Source: a virus
Strand: one strand, 5' to 3'
IMG/VR virus record: IMGVR_UViG_3300025072_002582
Coordinates: 1-56,896 of that record
DNA: 56,896 nt
The number at the start of each line of letters is the position of its first letter. The first letter of the stretch is position 1. This document shows, one piece after another, positions 1 through 10,762 of this stretch. The notes beneath the pieces were generated by a model that was given only the letters and a program-made list of their open reading frames with translations, was not told where the DNA came from and did not search any database. The position numbers and the translations under genes were made by a program.

Positions 1-3000
1 CAACCTCGATTGGGGGTCCGTATAAATAACCACGTAAGCTGGAAGAAAGAGGGCCCTCGGCATATGGTATATTAGGACTATAAATAAAGTTACTTCGGCG
101 AGGGCCCTCGCACATTACCTGGTCTACGCCCATTTCCAACTTCAAATCCATGTAATATGTAAATCCAGGAGTTGTAGCCTGTAACTGGTGTCTTGGTCGC
201 GATACAATAATTGGGAATTTTGTATTTATTGTTTTGTCATAAGGCTCTAAATAAAATTCCATAGTTTCAGCAAGGAAATTGTTAATAGCACTTTCATACA
301 AGTTTAATTCCGTTGTATCAAGATAAGCAGGGTTTTGCTTGAGGCGAACATTTGGCTGGTAATCGAGAGAGGCGGAATCAAGCGCGGTGACGTGGACGGA
401 GGAGTCCTCACTTATATTGCCGGCCCCATATAAACTTCCAGACCCCCATAAAAAGTCCGAAACTAAATAATTTGCAAATGGATTTTTGTTAGCATCTGAT
501 ATGTGAAGTTTTGCTAGCTTATTCATATCATAAAGCGCTTCGAAAGGCATCCTATAATCAGGTGCACTCTTAAGATAGGCCGGCATAGCATTTGCAATGC
601 CCATCATGTGATAGCCGCCATGGCCAAAAGAACCAGTTGAGAGAGTTAAATCATCTGGCATGCCATCAGGATGATCTATACAAATTGCATGAGAGGCACT
701 CATACAACTAGTATAATACACAGGTGCATTTTTTAAATATACAGGATAATCAACAGCAATGCCCGATTTAATTGAATTATATAATAAACCTGGCGCGAAG
801 AAAGGTTCCAATAAAGATTGCATCATCGCTTGATTTTTTGAATCTAGTGATTGTCCACTGGGGGCTCCAAGACTATTAAATGCACTAGGTTCCCCCCGAA
901 TTAGAATATCGTCCAAAGCCCAGTGATCTGAATGGGCACCGCCGAGGATGGTGTGCGAGGTGGCATATGCATGCCACCTAATATACACAGGTATATCTGT
1001 AGTTAGAGATGAGGTCGCATCGTTCCAAGACGCTGTCGGGATGAGGGAAGGGGAGTGGCTGGCCAGGAAGGACCACGTGGTGCCGTCTTCGCTATATTGA
1101 AGAGATAAATTTTCGCCGGCGCCGCCCTCGGCGACTTCTAGATTAAGGCCAGTGGGATCATACAGGTCGGTGATAGGGCCACCAGTGAGATATTTATAAG
1201 TAATCTCTAAGGTACCTTTATATTTTTCTGCAGTTTGAATCCAGCGATCTTGTTCAGTTGATAAATTGCCACTCAAACAAGCCGCCCAGCGGTTTGCCGT
1301 TGTATCATACTTAATACAATTATCAGATGTGTTGCAGAAAGGTTCGAAGACGTTTTGGCAATCCCAAACTAAAAACATCCCAGTAGTTGGGGATGCATCA
1401 ATCGGGTTTCCGATGCCTAGAACAGACCCCGAGAAATCCGCGTCTAATAAATCCCATGCAGGCAGACCTAAACCATGCGACGGTGCTGCCGAAACTTCGC
1501 TATTTGTAGAAGAATATCCTTCTGCTATATAATCTTCAAAAGCCTTCTTGAAATAAGATCCAATTTGAGTTGTCCTCGTCATTGGATAAAAACCTTCATA
1601 TGGTAACAACTTTTTAATGCTGTCACATTCAAATGAAATTTCACCAGGTACTACATCTTGATTGAATCCCTTATTTTGTATTAAATACGTAAAGTTTTTA
1701 ATATCATCCGTATGAACAAATTTTTGGTTGAAAACTACATTCGAGCCAACATTTCTATAATGCTTTGCATTGTTTATATTATCGGGATCCTCAAGAAGAT
1801 TGCCCAAATCATCATATGTATAGCGAGTTGTCGTAAGGTCTTCAGCCTCCAAGTTAACTAAATCAGAACTAGAAGTTGTTTCCACACCATGTAGCGTTAA
1901 AAAGTCTAATTTGTGTGCGATTTCTGGAGAAAATGGATTGTTTTGTGTTCCAAAGTTCCTTTTAACACGCGTGACCTTGCGGCCAAGTGATTCATCAAAA
2001 GCTTCTGCTGTTGTAAATACTTTAATATGGCCATTGCTCTTATAAGCTCTAAAATAACGGTCATAATAATCAAAATGTTCTGATATTCTAAATTCAGGTA
2101 AAATTGAATAATCGCGAGCAATATATTTTAAATCATTCCCAATAAAATCAGCATATGTGTCGAACATTGGATTGCGATTAGCAACTAAGTTGGTCACCCA
2201 CCAAGGTGATTGATATGGATATGTATGACGCAAATATTGTATTGAAGCTGTTGCTGCCGCGTAGCCAATGGGCCCATACATCGACCCCGTAGTATCAGTC
2301 CAATCATCCCAGTCGGGATCCCAGATCGAGGCCGAGACTGATACAAGTTGTGTAACTTCCAAAGGAGTCTGCCTATAAAAGAAAATTGTTGGTTTTGTGC
2401 TATATGCTAGTTCGCCGGCTGAGCGCGTAATAAAATGACGCGGGTTCGGGTTCTCGGGGTTCCAACTAAGCCACAATTGTTCCTCCGGAGTATAACCACC
2501 ATGCATGGAAGTCCAATAGGTGAAAGAGTCTCCGCGGTCGGGAGGGTAGATAATTAAATCTGATGCATGTGGTGTAAGACCAATATGATCGGCGTTGGCC
2601 CCAATTGTATAATATTCCCAAGTCCAAATCGGTTTTGAAATACAACCTACACCACAACAATCTATGCACGATGGTGCGCAGGCGGGGCCCGGGTGGCAAA
2701 CACTAGAAGAAGGTGTCATATCGTAAACATGTGCGTCTAAAGGCCACGCGCTATTAAGGTTAATTTGGTATGGTTGGTATGGATCTTGTTGCACATATCC
2801 TTTCATGTGGCCAAACGACCATGTTGTACCACCAAAGGCCGTCGGGGTGACCGGACCACAAGAAGACGTGGTGTCAATAGCAAAACACTTTGCAGTAGTA
2901 AATTGATTCATTACGATACCATTAGGCCAATACCACAATTGGGCCCCTTCGCCAAAAGCACCAGTCATATTTTCGCCAAAAGAGGAGCCAGATGTCCAAA

Positions 3001-4174
3001 TTCCAATATCTTCTGCATCAATAGCGAGGTCGCCATTCGCATCAAATCGATGTATAATCCCGGATTTATACCACTGCCAATCCATGGGATTTTCCCAAGA
3101 AGGAGCGTAACTCATGCTTTGCGTAACATCTTGAGTACTTAAAGCTTGTTCTATTGTTCTGAGCCTTGATGAAGAAGTGGTTGAATATTGGGTATCCCTC
3201 CAAAAACTTCTAATCAAGCCATGATTTCTATCATATCCATTTGAGCCGTAACCAGCGACTTCTTCATAATTTGGCTTTTCCAATTTATATTTGCGATAAG
3301 TATTAATACCGCGAGGATAAATTGTTTCATGAAAAATAAACCGGCCTGACCCCAAATCTTTTGCAGCGTGAAATAAAGAATATACTTTTTGATTATTAAC
3401 TGTATATCCTGCTGGAGGATTGGGCGCCGCATTTGAAAATTTTAAAAGATCATTTAAGTCATCATTAGAAAAATAAGTCATCTGATTAAACAAACTTTGT
3501 CTTGCTCTGGCTTGTTCAACTGTGCCCAAATTGCCCACATTAATTGGTACGTCATACAAAAAAGGCTTGTATTTTGATACAACTACTGGCTCATAAAATT
3601 GTTTTAGATCTTGTATGGACACACTACCGGAAAAGACTGTGGTATGAAAAGCTGGGCTACCTTCTGGACCATAATTGTCCATATTGACCGATTTAACGAT
3701 GTGCTTGGGATTGCGCCGATCAACTGACACCGTATTGCGCAATCTTTGGTATCTTGCAACGGGATGTTCACCGCCTCTAATCTGTTTCCACGTGGGATGC
3801 TGGTAAGGACCGTTGCGCTTTAGATTAATTGTATTTAGAATAGATGCCAAACCTGGGAGTCCAGAAGCCCAAGATCCAACGAAGGTGTTGGCGTCCGCGA
3901 CGACGGAGCCCACATTTGCATAATTAGTGTCCCCCGCGAAGGGTGTGAGCCCGGGGGTGAAAATTAAATCGCTATAGCCAAGAAAATTTTCTGAAGAAGT
4001 TATTGGTTCCTGTATACCCAAGTTTAAATTTGTAAAATTTGCAGCAGGAGAATAATCGTACTCAGGGTGTGCTGCAGCATAGTGAGGGGTGGCCGAGTGG
4101 AATTGCATACCGGCGACGTGTGCAATTAAAGACTCGCTCGCACTCACAAAATTTAATGTTTCATCTGTTGCCAT
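1..4174 (-). CDS. Giant virion structural protein, 3' end cut by window
   Basis: An open frame starts at an ATG at 4174 (MATDETLNFVSASESL...) and runs, wherever I checked it, without a stop to the first base, so at least 1390 residues are present and the C-terminus lies outside. I do not recognise the family. Visible pieces: an EF-hand-like loop (DANGDLAIDAEDI) near residues 373-386, a cysteine cluster near residues 490-512 (CHPGPACAPSC then IDCCGVGC), and around residues 980-1090 a jelly-roll-like segment ending in HWALDDILIRGE, the kind of ending seen in MAM-type domains. It is the last gene of the tail/baseplate block, 37 bases after the 2175-residue protein, which also carries concanavalin-like domains. 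An adhesive tail or fibre-like component is a reasonable inference, not a demonstrated role. Confidence 0.75.
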   Translation of the reverse strand, partial: MATDETLNFVSASESLIAHVAGMQFHSATPHYAAAHPEYDYSPAANFTNLNLGIQEPITSSENFLGYSDLIFTPGLTPFAGDTNYANVGSVVADANTFVGSWASGLPGLASILNTINLKRNGPYQHPTWKQIRGGEHPVARYQRLRNTVSVDRRNPKHIVKSVNMDNYGPEGSPAFHTTVFSGSVSIQDLKQFYEPVVVSKYKPFLYDVPINVGNLGTVEQARARQSLFNQMTYFSNDDLNDLLKFSNAAPNPPAGYTVNNQKVYSLFHAAKDLGSGRFIFHETIYPRGINTYRKYKLEKPNYEEVAGYGSNGYDRNHGLIRSFWRDTQYSTTSSSRLRTIEQALSTQDVTQSMSYAPSWENPMDWQWYKSGIIHRFDANGDLAIDAEDIGIWTSGSSFGENMTGAFGEGAQLWYWPNGIVMNQFTTAKCFAIDTTSSCGPVTPTAFGGTTWSFGHMKGYVQQDPYQPYQINLNSAWPLDAHVYDMTPSSSVCHPGPACAPSCIDCCGVGCISKPIWTWEYYTIGANADHIGLTPHASDLIIYPPDRGDSFTYWTSMHGGYTPEEQLWLSWNPENPNPRHFITRSAGELAYSTKPTIFFYRQTPLEVTQLVSVSASIWDPDWDDWTDTTGSMYGPIGYAAATASIQYLRHTYPYQSPWWVTNLVANRNPMFDTYADFIGNDLKYIARDYSILPEFRISEHFDYYDRYFRAYKSNGHIKVFTTAEAFDESLGRKVTRVKRNFGTQNNPFSPEIAHKLDFLTLHGVETTSSSDLVNLEAEDLTTTRYTYDDLGNLLEDPDNINNAKHYRNVGSNVVFNQKFVHTDDIKNFTYLIQNKGFNQDVVPGEISFECDSIKKLLPYEGFYPMTRTTQIGSYFKKAFEDYIAEGYSSTNSEVSAAPSHGLGLPAWDLLDADFSGSVLGIGNPIDASPTTGMFLVWDCQNVFEPFCNTSDNCIKYDTTANRWAACLSGNLSTEQDRWIQTAEKYKGTLEITYKYLTGGPITDLYDPTGLNLEVAEGGAGENLSLQYSEDGTTWSFLASHSPSLIPTASWNDATSSLTTDIPVYIRWHAYATSHTILGGAHSDHWALDDILIRGEPSAFNSLGAPSGQSLDSKNQAMMQSLLEPFFAPGLLYNSIKSGIAVDYPVYLKNAPVYYTSCMSASHAICIDHPDGMPDDLTLSTGSFGHGGYHMMGIANAMPAYLKSAPDYRMPFEALYDMNKLAKLHISDANKNPFANYLVSDFLWGSGSLYGAGNISEDSSVHVTALDSASLDYQPNVRLKQNPAYLDTTELNLYESAINNFLAETMEFYLEPYDKTINTKFPIIVSRPRHQLQATTPGFTYYMDLKLEMGVDQVMCEGPRRSNFIYSPNIPYAEGPLSSSLRGYLYGPPIEV
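49..109. repeat. Two copies of a 10-bp palindrome
   Basis: The palindrome GAGGGCCCTC occurs at 49-58 and again at 100-109. Both copies lie in the coding frame of the truncated structural gene, where they encode EGPL and EGPR. This may be simple coding repetition; no regulatory role is claimed. Confidence 0.4.
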
Positions 4175-4211
4175 TTTTTACCTTGGTCCTAACATATAAT
4201 TAGATTATACC

Positions 4212-7200
4212 CTAAATTATTGATCCTGTTATCCATGCATATTGTTTATCTGTTCTCGGGATCATATGAGAAATGAAAGCATTGTCGTATGTTGATTTAA
4301 ATTCTGCTGTGATTATATCGCAGCTGCCGGGGGTTGGGCCGGGAGTGGTCTTCGGGCGCTGGCCAGCGGGAGGGGTTGCATCATTACTTCCTTTTCTGTC
4401 GAATGTTTCCATAAGATCGGGGCCAACAAGAGTATCATCGAGATCGCCCATACGCCACCAAGATATTAAATTATTATATTGAGAATGATTTGCAAGATTT
4501 CCAGGGCCAGCGACGACGGTATCATAACAGTCGGCACCCTGATATAGTTCTAATACTTCTGCGGCTGACAGCTCAACTCCCCAGATACTAGGCTCATCTA
4601 TAGAGCCAGAAGAATAGTCTGTGTCCCTTTTACCTATATCAAGATCTTCAGAGGTATTGCTCATAGCTATATAGGCGCCGTTTGTCGTAGGATCCGCAGG
4701 GGCGAGGTCTCCGTTGATATAAAGTTTAATACCGGAAGTGGTAGAGGAGCCGTCATATGTTGCGCAAACATGATACCAAATATGACTATTTAGACTGGCA
4801 ATCGTCGACTGACCCACCCACTCGGTCGAGGTGCCGCCAGAGGTGACAATAAAATAAAGACTGTCGGTGCCGGCGGAAACATAGAACGTGTATTCCCATG
4901 TGGGGTCGGATCCTTTGCTGAAAATCGCAAATTCGGAAGTGAGATCTGCTTTAATCCATGCGCTTAGAGAAAATGGAGAATCAACAACCCCATTTCCAAA
5001 AGAAAGAGAAGGGTCATCATCGATAACATAACATTGCGCTATGCCGTTGAGTGAGACAGCAGTATCTCCAACCATGGGAACAGAGCTAGAAACAACGAGA
5101 TATGGCCTCTCAATATTATTTCTGTGCACTTTGTGTTTTGATGCATCGCCAGTAATTGTATAATCAAGTGCGTTGATAGAGCCTACTGTTTCTGAACCAT
5201 GTACCCTCGCAAAATCAGTACTTGGACCGTGGACGCTAACACCAAATTGGCCCATATGTGCTTGAAGTTGCGTATTATATACTTTTCTGCCCCAGTTATT
5301 TCGCCATGGCATCGCATTGTAGACAGAATAAGTTTCATGAGCAGGATCCAAGAACCCTCGTGACATAATTTCAAAACCACCTAGGGAGCTGAATCTATTT
5401 TTGAATCTCGTTCTATTTTTTATAGAACCAGTTAGATAATCTTTATTAAGACAATTATAGTCAAGGCGTTTTAATTCAGTTCTAATTGTACCAGGAGTTA
5501 TAGTTAATATTTCCTCAATACTGCCAGTGCCAATACCTAAAATTTCTGCTGTTGTCGACGTAATTTCATCTGCATGTTTAATAAACCAAGGATCATTTGC
5601 TTCTGGACTAGTGGTGCTAACATATTCATATCTATCTAAATAATTACCTGCTGTTGTCGGCGAAGAGCCTGTCATGTGAATATTGCGAATGTTTACAGGA
5701 CGTTTTGCAAATTCTTGGCGGGTATATATTGCGCTTGGTCTATGGTGGTTATCGTAGGTTGGATTAAGAAGCTTAAACGAATTACGCTGGTTTCCAGTCT
5801 CGTTAACTTGAATTGAAACTCTATCAATAGCGCAGTCGCCCAAATGAGTAATGCCGGCAGTATATAAGAATCTAATATAAAAACGAGTTCCTAAATATTT
5901 ATTAAGATATTCAACTATAAAATTAGAGGCAGTAAAGGCATATCTAAACGAATCTGAAGGGCTGGTTTGTTGTTGGCCTGCAATGTAGGTCGATATAAAG
6001 GGTGAACCTAAAAGGTCCCAGAGCATCGGAACATCTTCAACATTTGTTTGAAATGTCGGATCACCTGATATTTGAACCTTTAAATTACCTATATGCAAGC
6101 CATACATATGATAATAAAAAGCAAATACTACCCGGGCATCGGGTTGGACGTCCAGCAAGTCAACCAAGGGAGTAACCAACGCAAAAGTCTGTCCTACTTT
6201 AGATGGTAAAACTTCACAATAAGCATAACCAGCGTCCAACCCGGCATCAGGACCAGTACCCACTGACGGGGTGGGGCCAGATAAAAATGTCCATGAGTTG
6301 TCTGCTCCCACGCCATTTTTCCAATATTCATATGGGCTCGGATCACCAAGAGTAGAGCCTAGTGGCAAATCAAGTATTTTAACATCAGTGGTACCGACCG
6401 ATGTTGCATTTCCAAAATCTTCCGTAAAAAGAATATCAGTCGATGTTTGATCTAAAAATTCCTGTAAATGCCACCCTTCTGCTCTTGTTAATTGGCCATC
6501 AGTGCCTCTGTTTAATTCGATATGGCGATGTTGCATGCCCCCAACATACTTTTCAGCAAATGGACCCTGCATTGGTATTTCTGCATTATAACCGTATTTA
6601 TCATCGTGTATGTTAGTAAAATCAAGTTTAAATTGATTAGAATATAAAGTTTGATACCCTGTATCGACAGACGATGAATATATATTAAATGGTAATAATA
6701 AAGTGCTTTTTGCATCAGAATATTTTAAATCATTTAAACCTGCGCCAAGTGCATTTGAATTCATAGTTTCATTTGCCGGCATTGTTAGCGCTTTTACTCT
6801 AAATTGCTTTTTATTTAATTCATTTGGTGTTATTTCATCTTCAATAACTTGTTCTAATATTTCGTTATCAAGATCTAAATAAATGAAGTCATCATCGCTT
6901 CCCCACTTAATAACGCCTTTGTAGTAATCATGACGATTATTATATTTTGGATTTGAGCCGCCTTTAAGCTTGAGTGAAAGTTCTTTATCCAAATGAACAG
7001 GTTTTGCAAGGCGTCGCGGAATATACGAAGAAACTTCGTATTTAGCGTTGCCAATTGTTTTTAATGTAGGACCAGAAGTGACTATTTCAGTGGTAACCCT
7101 TTCCAATAATAAATTTTTATTATCATTTACGCCTGGTGCACTTGAAGATATTTCTGCAATATCTCTTTCTGCTCTATCCTTCCACCAAAGATGATTTTTT

Positions 7201-10200
7201 GTCTGTGAAAGCGGCGAGGAGGGCAGGGGGGCATGTCCAATTTTCCAATTATATAAAAGTTTATTAATACCGACCAAAGAAGAAATTGGATCTTTGACTT
7301 CTGAATCTAGAGTTGGAAATTTCGTCCAATATTTGTTTCTTTCCAAAACATGGCTCTCAACCATGTTTCTAAGAAGCTCTACAGAATTAGATGATGCCGG
7401 CATTAATTGTGCGATCATCATTGTGACGGCATCATCTACCCACTTGTAATATTCAATAAATTTATCTAAATCTGGCTCATTTTCTACTTTTTCAAAAAAC
7501 AATTCTCGCAATTTTTCCATGCGCTTGTAATTTGGTCGATAACGATTAACAGGATCGCCTATAAGGTTGTTGAAATCAACAATTGTAGCAAAAAATCTCA
7601 GCATTTCTTCTGAAATAATCTGATACATACTCTTTTCAATAGAAACAAGATGCTGAATATAGGTTGTATCCCGAGTAAATACTACTTCATCTTGTTGTGT
7701 TAATATTTTAACAAAATCATCGCTATTAATAATTTCTGGAAGCTTTTGTTTGGCCGTGTGCACAAATTCAACGTCGACTGCTTGATCAGCGTAATCAGAG
7801 TCGCCAATAAAAAAGTCTCCTCGGCCGGTGTAATTATATTTGGCGACATCACTAACCCAGCCATGTCTAGATATATTGCGGTCAGAGGTTGAGCCTGAAG
7901 CAAAATCTTCAATTAAAAATTGTCCCGAAGGGTTTGAGCCGGTTACGCTGTCAAGTGTCCAATTTAGAGCCAAAGTTTCTATTTGCGGAATAAAATCATC
8001 GAATAATTCTGTATGACTGGACGCAAAATTACTATTTTTATAGGGGTGTAGTGGGCCATATATACTAGCATCTTTCCCATGAGCACGAATTGTTTCATTG
8101 GGCAGATAATCAAACCAGAATTTTACAGATGAAACTTTTACGTCTGAATGTCTAGAAACACTTCCTGTAAAATTTTCTCTCGTTGCACCAGCATAAATTC
8201 TTTTTGGTTGTGTGAAGAATTTTTCTGCATCGGATAGGCTCATCGTACCACTCAAAGAGAATTCATTCTGTAATATATTTGATAGGTAATTGACACCATA
8301 AAACTCATAAGTATAAGCAGTGCTAGCTTCTTCTAGGCTGCCATCAACTAAGTTAGCAATAGGATGCTTTGTTGGTCTTAATCTAAATGCTAAATTCCAT
8401 TTTTCATTGTCATATATACCCATGAAAGTTTCTGTTTCCAACGTAGATAATATTGGCAACAAACCGTCACTCACTAGAGCAAAACTAGCATTTCTCCTGT
8501 CATTGTTTCCTTTGTTTACAACAAAATTAAAATTAATTGTATTATCTGTGGCGTATGTTAAATCTTCGTTGTCAGCTACTGCGGCGTGGAGGCCCGCGAT
8601 AGAAGAAGTTAAAGAGGGAAACAACTGGTAGTTGTCATCACCAGATAAAAATCTTTTAGGGAAGATTACTTCTGCTTCCAAAGTCATTGAGGCGCCAGAC
8701 ATAAAAGAAGCAGAAACCCCAGGAATATAAGATATTGAATTAGAGTCTATCGAGTCATAATACTGATAAGCAGTCGCAGTATATGAGTTATCATACAATC
8801 CAGTACTGGCGAATCTTGTTTCTAAATCATCGAAATCAAGATATTTCTTCTTTACAGAAGCATGCGAAGTATTTTCTTTTAATTCATATGTGTCATTAGC
8901 CGCATAAATATTTATTTTAATTAATTCTTCATCTATTCCATAACATCTAAGAAAATTTCTTAAAGACTTTATGGTACCTTTTGATTTTTGTATATATGAT
9001 AAATTATTATATATATTTTGGTATATTGTATTTTTTACTTCATAAAGTTTCTGTTCATAAAGCTTTTTTTCTCCTCTTTGAAGATATTTTGCCAATATGG
9101 AAGCATCGGCGAACAATTCTGGAGTTTCAAGGCCGCGTGTACCAAGTAAATAATCAGCAAAAGGCAGGGGCTTTTCATAGTTGTTGTCATAAGGATAATT
9201 TATATCTTTTAATCTCGGGAGGCTCTCCATTTGCAAATATAAATTATCAAAGTAGCTAGCAATAATTTGTGTTAAAAACTTTAAATGGCTAGATTCAGAT
9301 TCATCTTCTTCTAGGATCCACCCGGGTACTGATTTATATATGGAAGCAACATTCAGATGATCGTGCATTGACCCAACATCCATCTTGTTACTTAATAGTG
9401 ATACTACATCTGGATGATCTGAATAAACAATTGGATCTTCAAATTCATAATCAGCAGCAGTTGATAAAACCATTGCTGATCCAGTGGATCTGCATTCAGA
9501 ACTATAATTTACGAAATTACCATTAGAAATTCTTCCAGAATAATCCAATACTGCAGAGTCAGTAGAAGTATTTCCTACTATACCCTCATTAAATTTAAAA
9601 TAGACGCCAAGATCTACTTTGTTTGTTACATTATCATATTTATCGTTATCAGTGTTTGTTCCACCACCAATTTGAGTTCTATAATATCTTCCAATTTGTT
9701 GTGCATCTCTTTCTGTTTTCCAGTATCTAAATTCATCGAAAGAGCAGGATACTACATTGCCCCAGCCCTGTGCCGCACTAGATCCAACAGGGCCGGCCAA
9801 GGCGCCAAGTGAAGCCGAAAGGGTTCCACCAAAAGTACCGGTTACCAATCCAACGGTAAGTGTCGTAGTTTCTTTATGAATCCCATCAACATAAAAATTC
9901 ACTTTATTCACAGAGCCGTACGTCTTGAATGTAAATGTATAATGATGCCAATTACCATCCGCAATATCCGATAGGCCCGTTTCAAGTAAAGCAGTATCGC
10001 TCACAGAACCAGATTCAATTCGAAAATAGAATCTACTTCTATCTGTTGCTGTTAGACCATGATATCTTAAATAAAAATGCTCGCCGTTAGCAGAAACAAG
10101 ACTAAAAGGATATTCCTGTTTTCGAAGAGTAGTCGAGGCCCAGCCATCTTTTTTCATCCAGAACTCAACAGTTACCCCCTTCGAAGGATCAAGTTCAAGA

Positions 10201-10739
10201 TTATTGGTTTGTTGTGTTCCCACATCATATATGTTGGCTTTTGTTACACCTGGGCCTGAAGGGCCGGCAGAAAAATCATTTTTGTAATCTCCCGATGCAT
10301 CGGCATGAGGGCCGCCGTGGAAAAGAACATACTGCGGGAGGCTACTGCTATATATATTACTTTCTTCAGTTGCAGTATAAGTACTTGTCGCACCATTAAT
10401 AATTATATGGCCATTAGTTCGAGGATATTCATTCTCAAACATAAAAAGATCTAAATAGGTACTTTCATTTTCCCATTCAATCTTTTCTGTTAATGAACCA
10501 TCATATGGGTAGGTTTGATAAATTCTTTTAATAGAATTTTCATAGTAAAGTTCAGCCAACCCAAAACGAGCAAAGTTAGAAGCAGTTGCAAAATCAACAT
10601 CTGGAAAAAATCTATCTCTTCTAGTTGAATATTCATCAATATATTTTGCAGATTCTAAATCTTTAGCTAAATCATCTTGGGATTTATTTTTAAGAAACTT
10701 TAGCGAATGGCCCTTATCAAATAAATCCTTAATGCTCAT
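4212..10739 (-). CDS. Giant tail/baseplate protein with LamG and MAM-like domains (2175 aa)
   Basis: Begins MSIKDLFDKGHSLKFLKNKS. Residues about 180-345 form a LamG/concanavalin-like domain (VEFWMKKDGW ... GNWHHYTFTF ... VNFYVDG). A second one lies near the C-terminus, about residues 1915-2070 (SLSAWIKAD ... IWYHVCATYDG ... KLYINGD ... LDIG). Between them a MAM-like domain can be seen (YYHMYGLHIGNLKVQ ... LWDLLGSP ... GDCAIDRVSIQV). Such beta-sandwich modules usually bind glycans or proteins at surfaces. The rest is unrecognised, with long helical stretches around residues 1000-1200. It starts 23 bases after the DNRLRE-like gene, in the baseplate operon. I infer an outer baseplate, tail or fibre-associated virion protein that may contact the host surface. 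Confidence 0.8.
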   Translation of the reverse strand: MSIKDLFDKGHSLKFLKNKSQDDLAKDLESAKYIDEYSTRRDRFFPDVDFATASNFARFGLAELYYENSIKRIYQTYPYDGSLTEKIEWENESTYLDLFMFENEYPRTNGHIIINGATSTYTATEESNIYSSSLPQYVLFHGGPHADASGDYKNDFSAGPSGPGVTKANIYDVGTQQTNNLELDPSKGVTVEFWMKKDGWASTTLRKQEYPFSLVSANGEHFYLRYHGLTATDRSRFYFRIESGSVSDTALLETGLSDIADGNWHHYTFTFKTYGSVNKVNFYVDGIHKETTTLTVGLVTGTFGGTLSASLGALAGPVGSSAAQGWGNVVSCSFDEFRYWKTERDAQQIGRYYRTQIGGGTNTDNDKYDNVTNKVDLGVYFKFNEGIVGNTSTDSAVLDYSGRISNGNFVNYSSECRSTGSAMVLSTAADYEFEDPIVYSDHPDVVSLLSNKMDVGSMHDHLNVASIYKSVPGWILEEDESESSHLKFLTQIIASYFDNLYLQMESLPRLKDINYPYDNNYEKPLPFADYLLGTRGLETPELFADASILAKYLQRGEKKLYEQKLYEVKNTIYQNIYNNLSYIQKSKGTIKSLRNFLRCYGIDEELIKINIYAANDTYELKENTSHASVKKKYLDFDDLETRFASTGLYDNSYTATAYQYYDSIDSNSISYIPGVSASFMSGASMTLEAEVIFPKRFLSGDDNYQLFPSLTSSIAGLHAAVADNEDLTYATDNTINFNFVVNKGNNDRRNASFALVSDGLLPILSTLETETFMGIYDNEKWNLAFRLRPTKHPIANLVDGSLEEASTAYTYEFYGVNYLSNILQNEFSLSGTMSLSDAEKFFTQPKRIYAGATRENFTGSVSRHSDVKVSSVKFWFDYLPNETIRAHGKDASIYGPLHPYKNSNFASSHTELFDDFIPQIETLALNWTLDSVTGSNPSGQFLIEDFASGSTSDRNISRHGWVSDVAKYNYTGRGDFFIGDSDYADQAVDVEFVHTAKQKLPEIINSDDFVKILTQQDEVVFTRDTTYIQHLVSIEKSMYQIISEEMLRFFATIVDFNNLIGDPVNRYRPNYKRMEKLRELFFEKVENEPDLDKFIEYYKWVDDAVTMMIAQLMPASSNSVELLRNMVESHVLERNKYWTKFPTLDSEVKDPISSLVGINKLLYNWKIGHAPLPSSPLSQTKNHLWWKDRAERDIAEISSSAPGVNDNKNLLLERVTTEIVTSGPTLKTIGNAKYEVSSYIPRRLAKPVHLDKELSLKLKGGSNPKYNNRHDYYKGVIKWGSDDDFIYLDLDNEILEQVIEDEITPNELNKKQFRVKALTMPANETMNSNALGAGLNDLKYSDAKSTLLLPFNIYSSSVDTGYQTLYSNQFKLDFTNIHDDKYGYNAEIPMQGPFAEKYVGGMQHRHIELNRGTDGQLTRAEGWHLQEFLDQTSTDILFTEDFGNATSVGTTDVKILDLPLGSTLGDPSPYEYWKNGVGADNSWTFLSGPTPSVGTGPDAGLDAGYAYCEVLPSKVGQTFALVTPLVDLLDVQPDARVVFAFYYHMYGLHIGNLKVQISGDPTFQTNVEDVPMLWDLLGSPFISTYIAGQQQTSPSDSFRYAFTASNFIVEYLNKYLGTRFYIRFLYTAGITHLGDCAIDRVSIQVNETGNQRNSFKLLNPTYDNHHRPSAIYTRQEFAKRPVNIRNIHMTGSSPTTAGNYLDRYEYVSTTSPEANDPWFIKHADEITSTTAEILGIGTGSIEEILTITPGTIRTELKRLDYNCLNKDYLTGSIKNRTRFKNRFSSLGGFEIMSRGFLDPAHETYSVYNAMPWRNNWGRKVYNTQLQAHMGQFGVSVHGPSTDFARVHGSETVGSINALDYTITGDASKHKVHRNNIERPYLVVSSSVPMVGDTAVSLNGIAQCYVIDDDPSLSFGNGVVDSPFSLSAWIKADLTSEFAIFSKGSDPTWEYTFYVSAGTDSLYFIVTSGGTSTEWVGQSTIASLNSHIWYHVCATYDGSSTTSGIKLYINGDLAPADPTTNGAYIAMSNTSEDLDIGKRDTDYSSGSIDEPSIWGVELSAAEVLELYQGADCYDTVVAGPGNLANHSQYNNLISWWRMGDLDDTLVGPDLMETFDRKGSNDATPPAGQRPKTTPGPTPGSCDIITAEFKSTYDNAFISHMIPRTDKQYAWITGSII

Positions 10740-10762
10740 ATTTTCAATCCCAACTTTGTAAT

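Noticed and set aside
2466-3432. Several short open frames opposite or within the truncated structural gene
   Set aside because: They lie inside one long open minus-strand frame and have no ribosome sites or protein-like composition.
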